Shown one piece after another: positions 1-11,480 of a stretch of 64,000 bases of DNA. Position 1 is the first letter of the stretch. Each line of letters starts with the position of its first letter. A program made the position numbers and the translations under genes. The notes under the pieces were generated by a model. That model was not told the DNA's origin. It worked only from the letters and a program-made list of their open reading frames with translations, and did not search any database. Source of the DNA: Capitulum mitella (taxonomy: Eukaryota; Arthropoda; Thecostraca; Pollicipedomorpha; Pollicipedidae); the NCBI GenBank assembly GCA_030062745.1, contig CP099846.1, positions 27,611,201 to 27,675,200 of the forward strand. Reading direction: 5' to 3'.

Positions 1-257
1 AGGGTGCTCGCCGGCGCTGGCCAGGGCCACGGCGGAAGCGACACGCGGGCCGTTTGAGTCGCGCTGAGCGGGCGGAGGTCACAGGTCAGACAGACGGCTA
101 CCCTGTGATTTTAGAAATCAGCCGCCCTCCCGCCCGGCTCTCTCGCACGAGGCCTCATCGTGCCGCGCACATTGTCCACCCGCGAGAACGTCGCCGAAGC
201 GCAGGGCGCACGGAACCCTCTCCACCGGCGTCGCGCCCGGCGCGGTCGGTCGCTCAC

Positions 258-401
258 CTTGTTGACCTGCTGGAGCGCCAGCCCGGCGTCCACCCAGCTG
301 GGTCGCAGCAGGAACTCGGCGTTGTACGGCGCCGGCTCGTCGGCGGGCTGCTTCTCGGCGTCGGCCGGCGGCGCGCCGCCGCCGCTGCCCTTGACCGTCA
401 T
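258..401 (-). CDS. First coding exon of an unrecognised gene (partial; continues left of the window)
   Basis: The sequence shows an ATG at 401 on the minus strand followed by 48 open codons that end in AAG directly before a consensus donor (GTGAGC, first intron base 257), so the exon ends in phase 0. The peptide starts MTVKGSGGG, has an acidic Pro/Ala stretch, then a better structured part (PYNAEFLLRPSWVDAGLALQ). It has no signal peptide or membrane segment. The exon lies in a CpG-rich island, as expected for a promoter-proximal exon. I do not recognise the protein family and assign no function. The rest of the gene must lie left of position 1. An open frame on the plus strand over the same bases looks like a GC-rich shadow. 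The exon call rests on the start, the donor and the composition only. Confidence 0.5.
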
Positions 402-1000
402 GACGTCGCTGGCGGCGCTAGGTCACCGCGCGGCGGCGCATCGCGCGCACACTGATCCCGACGCGTGGCGGCCGGCGGCACACCCTCGCGCACCTCCCGA
501 GCGGCGACTGGCGGCGGCGGCGGCCGGCAGCCGCGCGGCGAGCGCGCTGCCGCCGTCCGGCGCGCTGATTGGCCGGCCGGGCGGCGTTCCCTAGCAACGG
601 CGGCGCGGCCGGCGCGCGGACCACACAGGCAGCGGCGGCGGGCCGCGCCGGCGGCCGCCCCGGCCGGTGTCCCGATAATAAACACATGGCCGCCCGGCCG
701 GCCGGAGCCGTGCGTTTATTGCACCGGCGGCGACGGCCCTATATCAGCTCGGGCCGGACGTCGCCGCCGGCGGTCGGCCGCCCGGGCGGCGGAGAGCCGC
801 GGGGCGGGGGCGGGGGCGGCCGCCGGCGGCCCCGAGGCGCCACCACCGTGCGGGGCTGATAAACGCCCGCCGTCGGCGCGCGGAGATGGGAGCCGCTTCC
901 TGTCGCACGACAGGGATGCCGGCGCTATCGCGGCCGCATAGTTTATCGTTTTTATGATGACGTAAAAACGTAAACGGTAGCCGGCCGGCCCGCGGGAACC
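402..1000 (-). promoter_or_regulatory. CpG-rich promoter / 5' UTR region of the 258-401 exon
   Basis: This stretch is extremely GC- and CpG-rich up to about 950 and then drops abruptly to AT-rich DNA, so it looks like a CpG-island promoter for the minus-strand exon at 258-401. Visible motifs are a TATA-like GATATAGG on the minus strand near 740-750, forkhead-like ATAAACA and GTAAACG words near 676-684 and 970-976, and a CRE/ATF half-palindrome TGACGTAA at 958-965. No transcription start can be fixed from sequence. Long open frames here on both strands come from the lack of AT-rich stop codons and are not called as genes. Confidence 0.4.
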
Positions 1001-1987
1001 TGCCTTCCCCCATATTAAATCGCAATTTTCATCTGCGCCTCTCCCCAAATACCTGGAGGGAACCCACCATCATTTTCCGCGCATACGGATTCCGTTGGCC
1101 GGGGATGAAGTCAAATGTAAGGCAAGCATGTGAGAGAAAGAGTTCAGACACTGATCTGGACAAAGAAAGAACTGTTAATATGCTTCTGCTAAGGATAAAA
1201 TGTGTAAATCTGGCCTGATCCGTTCAATCCCCTTGGCATTTGCCGTGCGTGCATTTGATTCAGACTCTGTCATACCGTGGCGTAGCCATGATTTTTTTCG
1301 GAGGCCCTAGAGAATGAGGGGGACCCAACACTAAGGGGAACCCTTGAACACTACGAGGGCTCGCACGATTAGAACAACAGGGGTGCTTGGTAAGAAGTTG
1401 CTTTCTTCCACACAACAACCAAACTTTCTATAAAAAGCTGGCCTGGATTACTTACATGTACTGCTCTGGCCATTAGGCCCCCATTAACAGTAGAACTCCC
1501 GCTTTTTTCTGGGTCTGAATGCCCAGCCAGCCTGCCAGGCGCAAATTACGCGCCTACATTTCCATTGAGCTGCTTTGATGATCGCCTGACTACACCACTA
1601 CGCTGCCTGGCACTAGCATCCGGCAGCCATTCCACGACAGAGGTATCTCTCTTGTCAGGAGCTATCTTCGATTAGCCGGGTCCATGACCTTTCCAGATCC
1701 GTGGACATTGGGACCCTTTGGGACCCTTTGGGACATGCCAGGAACGCAGGCCAGGGGTCCCTTCCCATATTCAAGAATTTCCCGGTCAGGGGAAAGGTGA
1801 GTGCTGCCTCACAGAAGGGTTTTTGCCTGATGTCTGGGGTCCCTTCGCCGAGGAGTGGGTTTACCTTTCCCGGACGGGGGCCCTTAGGGCAAATGCCGGG
1901 TGGCCCCTATGTCTGTCAGAAAAATGCGGGTGGGTCCTAGGACTCCCAGGAGAACCCCCCCCCCCCGGCTACGATTTTCTGTCATAC
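1001..1987. other. Intergenic DNA; one possible hAT-type terminus
   Basis: No gene is supported. At 1275-1290 there is a word (CCGTGGCGTAGCCATG) resembling the CAGTGGCGTAGCCA terminus common in arthropod hAT elements, but no matching second end was found. A doubled GGACCCTTTG lies near 1708-1730, and there is a C10 run near 1958. Confidence 0.3.
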
Positions 1988-2828
1988 TCATCAATCCAGA
2001 GTTATTGATCCGTGTCTCATCAATCCAGAGTTATTGATCCGTGTCTCATCAGTCCAAAGTTATTGATCCGTGTCTCATCAATCCAGAGTTATTGATCCGT
2101 GTCTCATCAATCCAGAGTTATTGATCCGTGTCTCATCAATCCAGAGTTATTGATCCGTGTCTCATCAGTCCAGAGTTATTGATCCGTGTCTCATCAGTCC
2201 AGAGTTATTGATCCGTGTCTCATCAATCCAGAGTTATTGATCCGTGTCTCATCAATCCAGAGTTGTTGATCCGTGTCTCATCAATCCAAAGTTATTGATC
2301 CGTGTCTCATCAATCCAAAGTTATTGATCCGTGTCTCATCAATCCAGAGTTATTGATCCGTGTCTCATCAGTCCAGAGTTATTGATCCGTGTCTCATCAG
2401 TCCAGAGTTATTGATCCGTGTCTCATCAGTCCAGAGTTATTGATCCGTGTCTCATCAGTCCAGAGTTATTGATCCGTGTCTCATCAGTCCAGAGTTATTG
2501 ATCCGTGTCTCATCAGTCCAGAGTTATTGATCCGTGTCTCATCAATCCAAAGTTATTGATCCGTGTCTCATCAATCCAAAGTTATTGATCCGTGTCTCAT
2601 CAGTCCAGAGTTATTGATCCGTGTCTCATCAATCCAAAGTTATTGATCCGTGTCTCATCAATCCAGAGTTATTGATCCGTGTCTCATCAGTCCAGAGTTA
2701 TTGATCCGTGTCTCATCAGTCCAGAGTTATTGATCCGTGTCTCATCAGTCCAGAGTTATTGATCCGTGTCTCATCAGTCCAGAGTTATTGATCCGTGTCT
2801 CATCAGTCCAGAGTTATTGATCCGTGTC
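1988..2828. repeat. Minisatellite: 29 copies of a 29-bp unit
   Basis: Exactly 841 bases form a head-to-tail array of a 29-bp unit (TCATCAATCC, then AGAGTTATTG, then ATCCGTGTC) with no spacers. Units differ almost only at two sites: base 6 is A or G (CAATCC or CAGTCC) and base 12 is G or A (CAGAG or CAAAG). A single T-to-TG-type change (GTTGTTG) occurs in unit 10. Each unit holds a perfect inverted repeat ATCAAT...ATTGAT with an 8-nt loop. Flanks are unique sequence. No coding role is seen. Confidence 0.97.
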
Positions 2829-4240
2829 TTGCAAATGCAGCTTCATGGCTCGATTCAGCGCGTGTTTCCGTAATGTGCACTGGAGTTTTCCTTGCTTTCC
2901 TTGAAGGCTGAGCCATACTTCTCAAAAATCCTTGGAAGTCTTGAAAGTTGAGCTTCCTAAAACAGTTTTTACTTCACCATGAAGCCATGAGATTCTGAAA
3001 ACCCTAGCCTTCTCCTGGCAATAAATTTGGCCACCTCCGTAGTTCAACTTGCAAGTTGCACGTCCTTTCACAGAGCTCGATGCCTTTGCGGCACTCGTCA
3101 TCTGCACCCTACCTAACATCAACATTGCATTTGCAAAACCATTAGTTCTGGATCACAAACATCTCACTAAGCCGTGTTGATTGCTGTAAGAGTAACAAAG
3201 AGTTGACCATGCTGTCTGATTCCATTATTTCTCTGCTGTCGTTCTGAGCTCGTCTCTACCAAACCGTCCTAGTTTCCACTTGCACACACACAAAGCACTA
3301 AATCGCTGGCCCCTGGCGCCAGCAAGAATTCTCTACAAGGCTCTCTTAGCGTGACCAGTACTTAGGGCTAAAGGTATGCTGTTTGGCAATGCTCATTATA
3401 CCGGTAACTCATTCATTAAATTTGGGCCATGCATCATTTTTGTAAAGCCTAAATGAGCATCAGGGAAGTAATGGATTCATATATCTCAATGAACATGATT
3501 TGCAGACATGTAGCGGACTCTATTGGTATCCTTTGGTTCAGTTTAATTGCATTAGATACATCATTTTCTTGCATAAAGACTGCCTTGGCTGGACCCCGTA
3601 TCCAACATCACAGAGCGAATTATCTGCCGGCAAACGAGGCCAGTTAGCCATTTAACGGTAGAATCGGGAATTCTCTGTCTGTCAAACTTTTATGGCCTCC
3701 TCCTCAATGTTGTCCGGTCATGGTGTTTGGATCCTGAGCTGTGCCAGCTCTGTGTGGATGAGTCAGCAGAACCCATGGAGTCGCGCTCTGCGTACCTGGC
3801 GCCATGGTGTTTGTCTCCTGTTCCCCAGTGCAGTCTCCAATCGGCCTGCGTGCGTTGCAGTCCTCGCCAGCTGCGCGTGACGGATTAGTGGAGGTAACTC
3901 TCCCCGCCGGCCCTAGTGCTCTCTACGCAAGGAGCCGGTGTGTTTTGTGGCTTGGTCTTATCGAATTTTACCGCTTCCGTGAAGCACTGTGGGCAACTGT
4001 CAATAGCGTCATGTCCAAAGAATCTGAAGAGGAGGCGTGGCGGTACTTCTCTTCAAACCAGGCCGCTCACCACCACGGGGACTTCCTTTCACACTGGGCG
4101 CGAAACCAACTCCTGCTCACAACACAACGGTCCGTTCATCACGACCTGAATCAAAGGGCAGGCGTTAATCGTCCTGTCAAACGCCACCATTGATCAGCAC
4201 GTCGCCGGACGGTCGAAACCCCCCACCCTCGGACAGGGCC
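2829..4240. other. Intergenic DNA without recognisable genes
   Basis: Moderate-GC unique-looking sequence. Short open frames occur (for example 3804-4193 on the plus strand) but none shows family similarity, codon bias or splice context that I can support. Confidence 0.4.
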
Positions 4241-4273
4241 GTCAGCGTGTCAGCGACGGCTCCGCCTGACGGC

Positions 4274-4295
4274 TGACGTCAGCGCGTCACGTGAC
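4274..4295. promoter_or_regulatory. Full CRE next to a palindromic E-box
   Basis: A perfect TGACGTCA (cAMP-response element, CREB/ATF site) at 4274-4281 is followed four bases later by the perfect palindrome GTCACGTGAC at 4286-4295, the preferred site of USF/MITF/TFE-type bHLH-ZIP factors. Both sit in a GC-rich segment (about 4200-4500) that also contains TATA-like words (GTATTTATG near 4407, CTTTAAAAG near 4541). This suggests a promoter or enhancer. Which transcript it would serve is not visible. Confidence 0.4.
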
Positions 4296-4299
4296 CCGC

Positions 4300-7200
4300 G
4301 CGACCCGGCCTGGGAGCGGCGTCACGGCATGTCGCCGGCCCGACCACACGCTCCGGGCCGGGCTCTGTTTATCTATTTGCCCGGCTCGGATAATACGGCG
4401 GACCGTGTATTTATGCAGGCCCCCGAGCCTCAGCCCGCGCTCGATTTGTTTTCCATTTGCCACGCTGGTTTACGGGCTCGGCTCTCTGCACGGCAGGGAT
4501 GGGCTGGCTTCATCCTGGCTCACTCAAGCGCGAATTTGCAGCTTTAAAAGAGAGCAAAAGAACCTTTCCATCAAAGTATCCAAGGGAGCCGTATTTTGCT
4601 TAAACGTTCGTAATGACCGAGAAACAGAAAATAATGCTGCGTCCATCATTTTAATTAGTACCATCAAGATAGTTTACAAATGCATCATTTTGGCAAAAGC
4701 AAGCTTCGTGGCACTAGTGTGCAGTTTAAACGCACAGTAACAACTGTATCCACGTCCCCAGTTTTTCTCTGTACGCCGACAAAGAACGCGACAGCCACAA
4801 CGACCTTTTCAGCAAGTATTGCTCCGGCAGCCAGCCCCGATCCCGTCCATTAAACCAAACGGTCGGAGATCTCCCCGCAGCCGACCTCTCCGTCATCGGC
4901 ATCACGCCAAGCAGAGCAGATTCTTTGGACGACACCACGCCGCCTCAGAGCCCCAGATCCAGCGCCGCCGCCGCTCCCGAGGACGACCGATTCCCACGGC
5001 CGTGACCGGGCTGTCCGAACCGGAGGCGTCCCCTCCAGTGGGCCAGATTAGGGCCTGCACAATGCGGGCGGGCCCCTTGATCCTGCAGGGGGCCATTGTT
5101 GACCGCCGGAGCCGGCAGCGCCGGCGACTATTACTCGATGCGCAATGCAAATGAACTTCTTTATCATGTAGACGACCATTGTGGCAGAAGCGGCAGCCGG
5201 CCGTCAGCTGACCTCAGCTGGCACGTTCTCTGCCGTGTTTGCATGCGGAGAGAGCATGGTGCGAGATGGGTACTGATGCCGGCTGTTCGCTTTTTGACAA
5301 ACTGGTCTAATGGTGGGTCGCTTCAGTCGGACAAATTGTGACATGTAGTGCAGATAAATGCATCGTAATATTTAGTCCGCACAAAGGTGTCCTGAATACA
5401 TTGTACGAACAAACTGAATGATTTCGCAAACGTCGTCAGGCTCATTGTTTCCTTTCGGTAGACTGACTGCTCTGGTACATCAAAACACAGTTCTGGTACA
5501 CTAAATAATCGTCTGTTTGTTGAAATTACAGGACGAAGTACCCTATAAAAAGAAACATATGTGTCCACCAGTTGGTACAATTTATGTTACAGAACACGAT
5601 CTGCAAAAGTAGCGGTGTGATCGATGTTGACCAACTTTGTTCGTGATAGAGACTTTACACATCGGGAAAGTTAATCATGATGCAAAACGGTTTTCGAGAA
5701 ACATCGTTCAGTCAACGGGAGAACGTCAAGCACAACGCTTGATGTCAAAGAACCGAACGGCAACACCCAGAAAGCTTCGATAGACGCGGGCCCAGCCTGG
5801 TGATTTAACGAGTCCACGAAACATGCCAGTTAAGTCTTCATGCCCATTTCACCGAATGTACATTGATGCAGGGGCGCCGATTTCTGTATATGATTGGGGG
5901 GCAAGCCGAGGGCCCGACAGCGACAACTCCCCCAAATGTGGGTTTCTCAACGGATTTAGCCCACTTTATTTTGACCAACGGAAATTTATAACTTTTTTGG
6001 TACTACTTCCCAAATGAAAAATTGCATTGATCTCCGTGTACACAGGTATATGTAAAGATGGACGATGGAAAGAGATAGGCACATCGATTTGCACTTTATT
6101 CCTTACGGTCTGGTTATCTCTTACCTGTTGCGGCTGTTCTTTTCCTTCTTATCACTCATTTTCCTTTAACATCGGCGGAAAATATTGGGCAGGCCCAAAC
6201 CAACATTGCAGGCGGCCCAAATCAACATTGGTTAGGCCAGGGCCCTCTCAAAAGAATACAGATTGACTCCCCTGTATTGATGCAAACATTTCTCTAGTTT
6301 GCACATTTCACGCCGTCAGATAATCCGTGCTCGATGCGTTTGACCCCACTGTTTTTATCTCAAGTTTGACTCCTACCGTGCCAGCCCCTGTCCTGGATGA
6401 AACGATGAAGACAAGTATATCCCGGTCCCCGCCATGCCCACCCTTTCCCTATCCGAGGATGTCCAATGTACATCCCAAAGTTCCGTCCCCGCCCCTCGGC
6501 TTGTCGCCCGGCCGACAACATGCCTTCATCGCCGTCCTCCCTCGCTGCCTGCAGGAGAGCGGGGACAGGCCGGCCGGGCAGCCGGTCTCCGTGTGCCGGT
6601 CCGGGCCGGGCCAGCGCGGGCCAGACCGTCCACCGGCGGCGGCGGCGCTGCCCGGCCCGACTGCAGCCGCCGCCCGTAACCCCGGCCGTCGCCGGCGGAC
6701 CACCGGCGACGGCCGGCCAGTTATCAGTCCGGTCTCAATTACTGCGCAATGGTCCGGGGGGCGCCCCTCCCCCACACATCCTCCCGCCGTGGGCGGGCCC
6801 AAGACGTTCCGTAGGCGGCTACGGCTCGGTGGGAGCTCGATGGTCGAGGCGTCGATTGCTGCTGTTCTGGTATCCTGGTCCATTGGTACCATGAGGTATC
6901 GGTTCTCGGGTCTTTTTGCATTATTCCGCCCGTCGGGTGTCCTCGTCCTCGGGTCCTTGACGGGAGGTGATGGCCCCATTGCTCTTCCTCCTGAACCGTC
7001 CGTGCCCCTCACATGACGCACCAACCCCGGCCGGGCATGCGATTTGACCGCTATCTTCAGCACGCTGTGTCACAGCTGCCACGGATGCTCCAGATCAGCT
7101 GCGTCGAATGGCGTAAGACCAAGCCAAAATCGTTGAACAAAAAAGCAAAAAAATGACGCAAACCCAGCCCCACCAGGATCATTTCATTCCCAAATTTTAG

Positions 7201-7340
7201 ACTGACTATTTTCTGGATATTTTATTTGACTATTATACTCGATATTGACTATTTTCACACACTTTTGCGGATTCTGTATGTTGTCTCCTAAAAATCAATG
7301 ATATCATTGTTTGAATGTTCTCTAAAGATCATTACTACCG
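4300..7340. other. GC-rich, regulatory-looking intergenic region
   Basis: Two GC-rich blocks (about 4820-5140 and 6480-6990) alternate with AT-rich DNA. A perfect POU octamer ATGCAAAT is at 5145-5152 and a SOX-type CATTGTT at 5094-5100. A solitary hAT-like end CAGGGGCGCCGATT begins near 5870. Opposed open frames of 229 and 204 codons at 6327-7063 overlap on both strands in the GC-rich block. Neither resembles a known protein, so no CDS is called. Confidence 0.35.
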
Positions 7341-7348
7341 TACGCAGG
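7341..7348 (+). repeat. Left 8-bp target-site duplication (TACGCAGG)
   Basis: TACGCAGG here recurs in the same orientation at 8853-8860, immediately outside the inverted termini of the element between them. This is the expected footprint of a transposition with an 8-bp stagger. Confidence 0.65.
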
Positions 7349-8852
7349 GGGTTTTCGGGCAGAAATGCGTCGGACTAAAGTTCGTAGGACAATAGCTCGT
7401 CGGGCAATAGTTCGTAAGGGCAAAAGTTCATCGGACATAAGTTAATCTAGGGCAAAAATTCGTCTCGCGAAAGTTTGTATGGAGGAAGTTCGTCTAGGAC
7501 AAAAGTTCGCCTCGCTAAAGTTCGTATAGAACAAAAGTTCATCTAGACCAAAAGTTCGTTCAACAAAAGTTTGTCTAGGACAAGAATTCGTCCAGGACAA
7601 AAGTTCTTCTCGCAGAAATTTGTTTAGGGCAAAAGTTCGTCTGGGTCAAAAGTTCGTCCAAGAAAAGACTGTCGTCACATAGTTCTCACACGAAAGTCCA
7701 TGGCAGTATATGTATAGTCAAGAAAAATTGCCAACTGTCGGACGACAGCTCATGGAATCATGCTAGTGAATGAGATCCTGTCCATGGCCGGATCCGGAAC
7801 TGATCCCATTCAAACTCGTGCACATCCAGCTTTAGCCACTGTACACCGTACTGACCTACCCGAGTCACAGGCGAGGGGGTAACCCGACCAAGGTTCGTAA
7901 GTCAACGGTTCATATGGGGAAAGGTTCGTAGCTAAAGATTCGTATGCACGAGGTTCGTATGATAAAAAGCTAGTACGGTAAAAGGCTTTTATCGGAAAAG
8001 GTTCGTGATGCAGAAAGTGTGAACTGCAAAAGGCTCGTATGAAAAAGGTTCGTGGAAAAATGGTTCGTAAGGGAAAAGATTCGTGAGGAAAAATGTTCGT
8101 AATCAAGGGTTCGTAAACAAAGGCTCATATCGGAAAGGAGTCGCTCCGGGTTTGCGCAGAAAGCGCGGTACAGGACACTAGAGGCTGCAGGCCGATCAAG
8201 GGTGCAATCGGACTTGGTTCGGTCCAACGGAGAGGTTAGGTTAAGTTAACTTAGGTTAGGTAATGTTACTATTTTATGTCCGATCCTTCTCCGATACAAG
8301 TCTTAAGTGAACTATCTTTTGATTTCGAACCTTTTTTTCTTATGAAGTTTTCCTTTACGAACCTTTTTCTACGAATCTATTCCATACGAACCTTTTGCAG
8401 TACGATCCTTTCCCATTAGCGAGACGAACTTTTATTCTAGAGTAACTCTTGTTTTAGACAGATTTCTGTAATGATGGTGGTGATTCGGAATGACAGACTT
8501 TTGTCCTAGGCAAACTTTTGCCCAGTGCAAATTTTTGTCTTATACGAACTTTTGTCGTAGACGAACTTCTGCGAAAAGAACTTTTGTCACGGACGAACCT
8601 TTGTATTAGACGAACTTTTGCCCAAGACGAACTTCTGAAAGACGAACTTTCGTTCTCGACGAACTTTCACCCTCGACGAACTTTGGCCCTAGACGAACTT
8701 TTTCAAGCCGAACTTTTGCACGACGAACTTTTGTTCTAGACGAACTTTTGCCCTAAACGAACTTTTATACGACGAACTTCTGCGCGACGAACTTTTGTCC
8801 AACGAACTTTTGTCTGACGAACTTCTGCGATACGAACTTTTGCCCTAAAACC
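7349..8852. mobile_element. Foldback-like non-autonomous DNA transposon with inverted subrepeat arrays
   Basis: Termini are inverted relatives: GGGTTTTCGGGCA on the left and, read from the right end inward, GGTTTTAGGGCA. The left arm (about 7360-7670) holds roughly 19 degenerate ~17-bp units of the type AAAAGTTCGTCTAGGAC. A second array (about 7885-8125) uses AAAAGGTTCGTATG units. After a spacer the same units return in reverse complement, first CATACGAACCTTTT (about 8330-8410), then CTAGACGAACTTTTGTC (about 8410-8850). A 12-bp palindrome TAAGTTAACTTA at 8242-8253, flanked by GGTTAGG words, lies near the dyad centre. There is no coding capacity. Long inverted arms built from direct subrepeats are the hallmark of Foldback elements; the 8-bp target duplication would fit hAT- or P-like enzymes. 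Confidence 0.7.
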
Positions 8853-8860
8853 TACGCAGG
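8853..8860 (+). repeat. Right 8-bp target-site duplication (TACGCAGG)
   Basis: Direct copy of 7341-7348, adjoining the inner terminus ...CCCTAAAACC of the foldback-like element. Confidence 0.65.
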
Positions 8861-9589
8861 ATTTTATAGTTCCGGCTCTGTAGTTGGCAGGACACTTAAC
8901 CCAATTTGTTCCAAGTAAGCCTCGATGCACATGGCCGTAATAGTCTAGAAACTGTTTTTTTACCATTGAGTGTACTGGGCAAATCCCATCTGCCTTAAAT
9001 TTATATGTTAATGCGTTAATCAACACCTCACAGATGGCTCAGAACTTCCCGGTGGCCTATGTTCTCCGAATGCTAAAACAAATGTGAGCATCCCCTAACG
9101 CCTTTGCTTTGATCTTACGCTTAGAATGCTAACTCAACCCGCCAATGATGGGGCGCTTGACGCCCCTCTGGCGCACTTCTCAAATATCTCCCAAACTAAT
9201 TTGATCAGCGCCTTGACACTTTCAGTACTTTTTCTCAAATTAATTATGCACATACTGACAAAAACTTGGCAACAAGGCCATCTTAGGTCACGCCATAAAT
9301 GCGTCATAATGGCGCCATGTTTTCCGATTTGACCTCCAATTTTACTTCACTGCCGTATTTTTGACACTTTTACAATGTATGGTGACTGCGACTTGAATTA
9401 CAAAATTATAGAATCAACATGACCTGAAGGTCCAATATGAAGTACCCCTGACCTCATGCTAGATCATCGTAGATCGGATATTTTCTTCCGGGTTCAGTGA
9501 GAAAACATTTAGAGAAGGAACTGAATTAACTTTTTTACAGAGCTAGACAGATTATCGAATTTTATGGCAACAAACTGCACGTACAACTC

Positions 9590-10330
9590 ACACAGCAGTT
9601 TCTTGTGACATCGCAATAATTTTTCCGTAGTCTGGCCTATGGTCTATGACCTATGCAGATTTCAGGTTAGCAAGTAGGCTGGTGGCGCTTTTGCACATTT
9701 TGTATGGCCGGTGTGGAGGCCTTTGCAGTGCTGTGCAGCATTCCATGGAAATGTGCAACATGGGACAAAATTATTTGAAGCATCATCCAGAGATGTCAGA
9801 TGAAGCCCATCAGACTGCTAGTAGTTCCCCGAGTTTGAAACTGCAAAATGTTGCAATGACGCATGTGCACGGTTATAAGGGCCATTTCAAGACTTTTTAC
9901 TCCCAAGTCTATTTGAAAGTGTCTTGTATAGAATCTCCGCGTGAAAGGGACCAAGAAACACGTACTGCATGCCACACTTTGACGGAATTCCAATTTAACC
10001 CAGCCTGTTAACTTCACCTTTTATGGCCTTGGGTCAGGTGGCACTTTGAATATGAGATTAAGCTTGCAGGAACATATTACCACATCAATTTTAGTCTCGG
10101 TCTGCTTTCTGTTGTCAGTGGGGAATATGGTCACTTTTTCATGCTTGACCTGACCCGTGACATCATTAGTGATCTGGAGCAAAAAAAAAACAGTACGCCA
10201 TAAGACCGCAAGGTTCGGCGCTTTCGACTGGCTTTTGAATCAGCCGTAGCGGGCGATTGGTTCTCGAGACAGACATGGGGGGGGGGGTAAACGCCCTCTC
10301 CCCAGTCAATGGAAGATGGCGAAATCATGG
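9590..10330 (+). repeat. Dispersed repeat family R2, copy 1
   Basis: This segment is clearly homologous to 31730-32490. Shared landmarks in order are ATGCAGATTTCAG, TCCATGGAAATGTG/TCCGTGGAAATGTG, CATGGGACAAA, CTTTTATG(A/G)CCTTGG, GACCTGACCCGTGA/GACCTGACCTGTGA, AAGGTTCG(G/A)CGCT and CGATTGGTT(C/T)TCGAGA(C/T)AGAC. It has no conserved reading frame. It is probably a decayed non-autonomous transposon whose ends are not resolved here. Confidence 0.7.
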
Positions 10331-10399
10331 CTGGAGATTCCGGTGGGTTTGGGGTCCAGTCCACCCAATAATCAGGGTCATAGCATTCAGGCCCCCAGC

Positions 10400-10495
10400 A
10401 TTAGTCCTATGGCAATGGCTGAAAAGGAACGACCTAAAGCCCTATTTGGACCATCCTCCATCAATAATTTCCGGAAGTCTCAAGCCATGAACGAA
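10400..10495 (+). repeat. Short dispersed repeat R3, copy 1
   Basis: About 95 bases match 16952-17047 (shared TGGCAATGGCTG, AACG, TTTCGGAA-type words and CAGCCAT(A/G)AACG endings) with about 75-80% identity by eye. No coding content. Confidence 0.5.
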
Positions 10496-10499
10496 ACAC

Positions 10500-11480
10500 C
10501 CCAGCCAATATCAGGCCAACATAGTCGCAGAGGAATTCGTATTCGGGAACATTTGGGTATCCTCCTCTGCGGCTTTGGATACTTATTGGTGTTGCCAGCG
10601 TCATTTCAGAATTAATTCGGTATCGCATGCATTTCCATAGGCCTAATGGCAAATTTCGGAATTTCTCGCATTACTAATGCAACGCCAACTATGCAGAAGA
10701 TTCCAACCATGCTCTCCTCAGAAAGGAGATATAGATCATGGGGATGCTGTTGAGCTTTTTGCTTCAGTTTCTTTTCTTTTCGGATGTCTTGTTGATGTGC
10801 TTCCAGAAAACTGTCAACCTCACAGGGAATTTTGGGTCCATGAGACTGTCTCCTCCCTCTTTTAACCGTATCCCGTTTCACAAAACCCTATATCCAGTAA
10901 CGCCGGAAAAAGCTTACTGGGCTGACCTGACATTTTCTCCTAAAGCGCAAAATGTCCACTATCGGACCATTTGGGTTTCGGTGTCGAATAGCTTTTGTGA
11001 GCGCATTATGCTAAACATCTTCATCCCTGAAAAATTGGTCACACTGCTACTTTCAGGCACGCGTATTCTGTTCCTTCGAATGGAAAGTAACTATGGCAAA
11101 TTGTTGCCGAAATAGCTCAATGAAAAGAGCACTGTCACGACTCACTAATCCTTCGGGAAGTCAGGCTAAGGTATAGTGCTGCCACCTACCACACGTTATT
11201 TCAACTAAAGGTTAGATAATACCGGTAAAGTACGTTTGTTGCATACCGTATGCAAGTCCGAATCTGGCGCAGGTACAGCTTTGAATTTGGCAATGGAAAT
11301 GAGCTTAACAGAGTATCCATTGCAGTCCTTGCCAAACCAAAATTGGTCGCAAGGAAATGTATATTTAAACTATCTACGCAACCCTCTAAAATCTGGAAAC
11401 ACAAAACTTTCCCGCAAGCTCCCGAGAATGAGGCAAAATTCCCCGGGACCAGGGACGTGCGGGCGCCCAGCATCACCATC
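10500..11480. other. Intergenic DNA without recognisable genes
   Basis: AT-rich, with short open frames only (such as 10738-11115 on the plus strand). These show no conserved motif. Confidence 0.35.

Noticed and set aside
1988-2828. Regular 29-bp repeats resembling a CRISPR array
   Set aside because: The repeats are contiguous with no unique spacers, there are no cas genes, and the context is eukaryotic. It is a minisatellite.
6327-7063. Opposed 229- and 204-codon frames
   Set aside because: They overlap on both strands in GC-rich DNA, show no motif or splice context, and end where GC content drops. Treated as chance frames.
8231-8262. TTAGG words as a telomere or interstitial telomere array
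   Set aside because: Only a few imperfect copies, arranged around a palindrome inside a transposon; the same words occur in 40461-40503. Not a telomere array.
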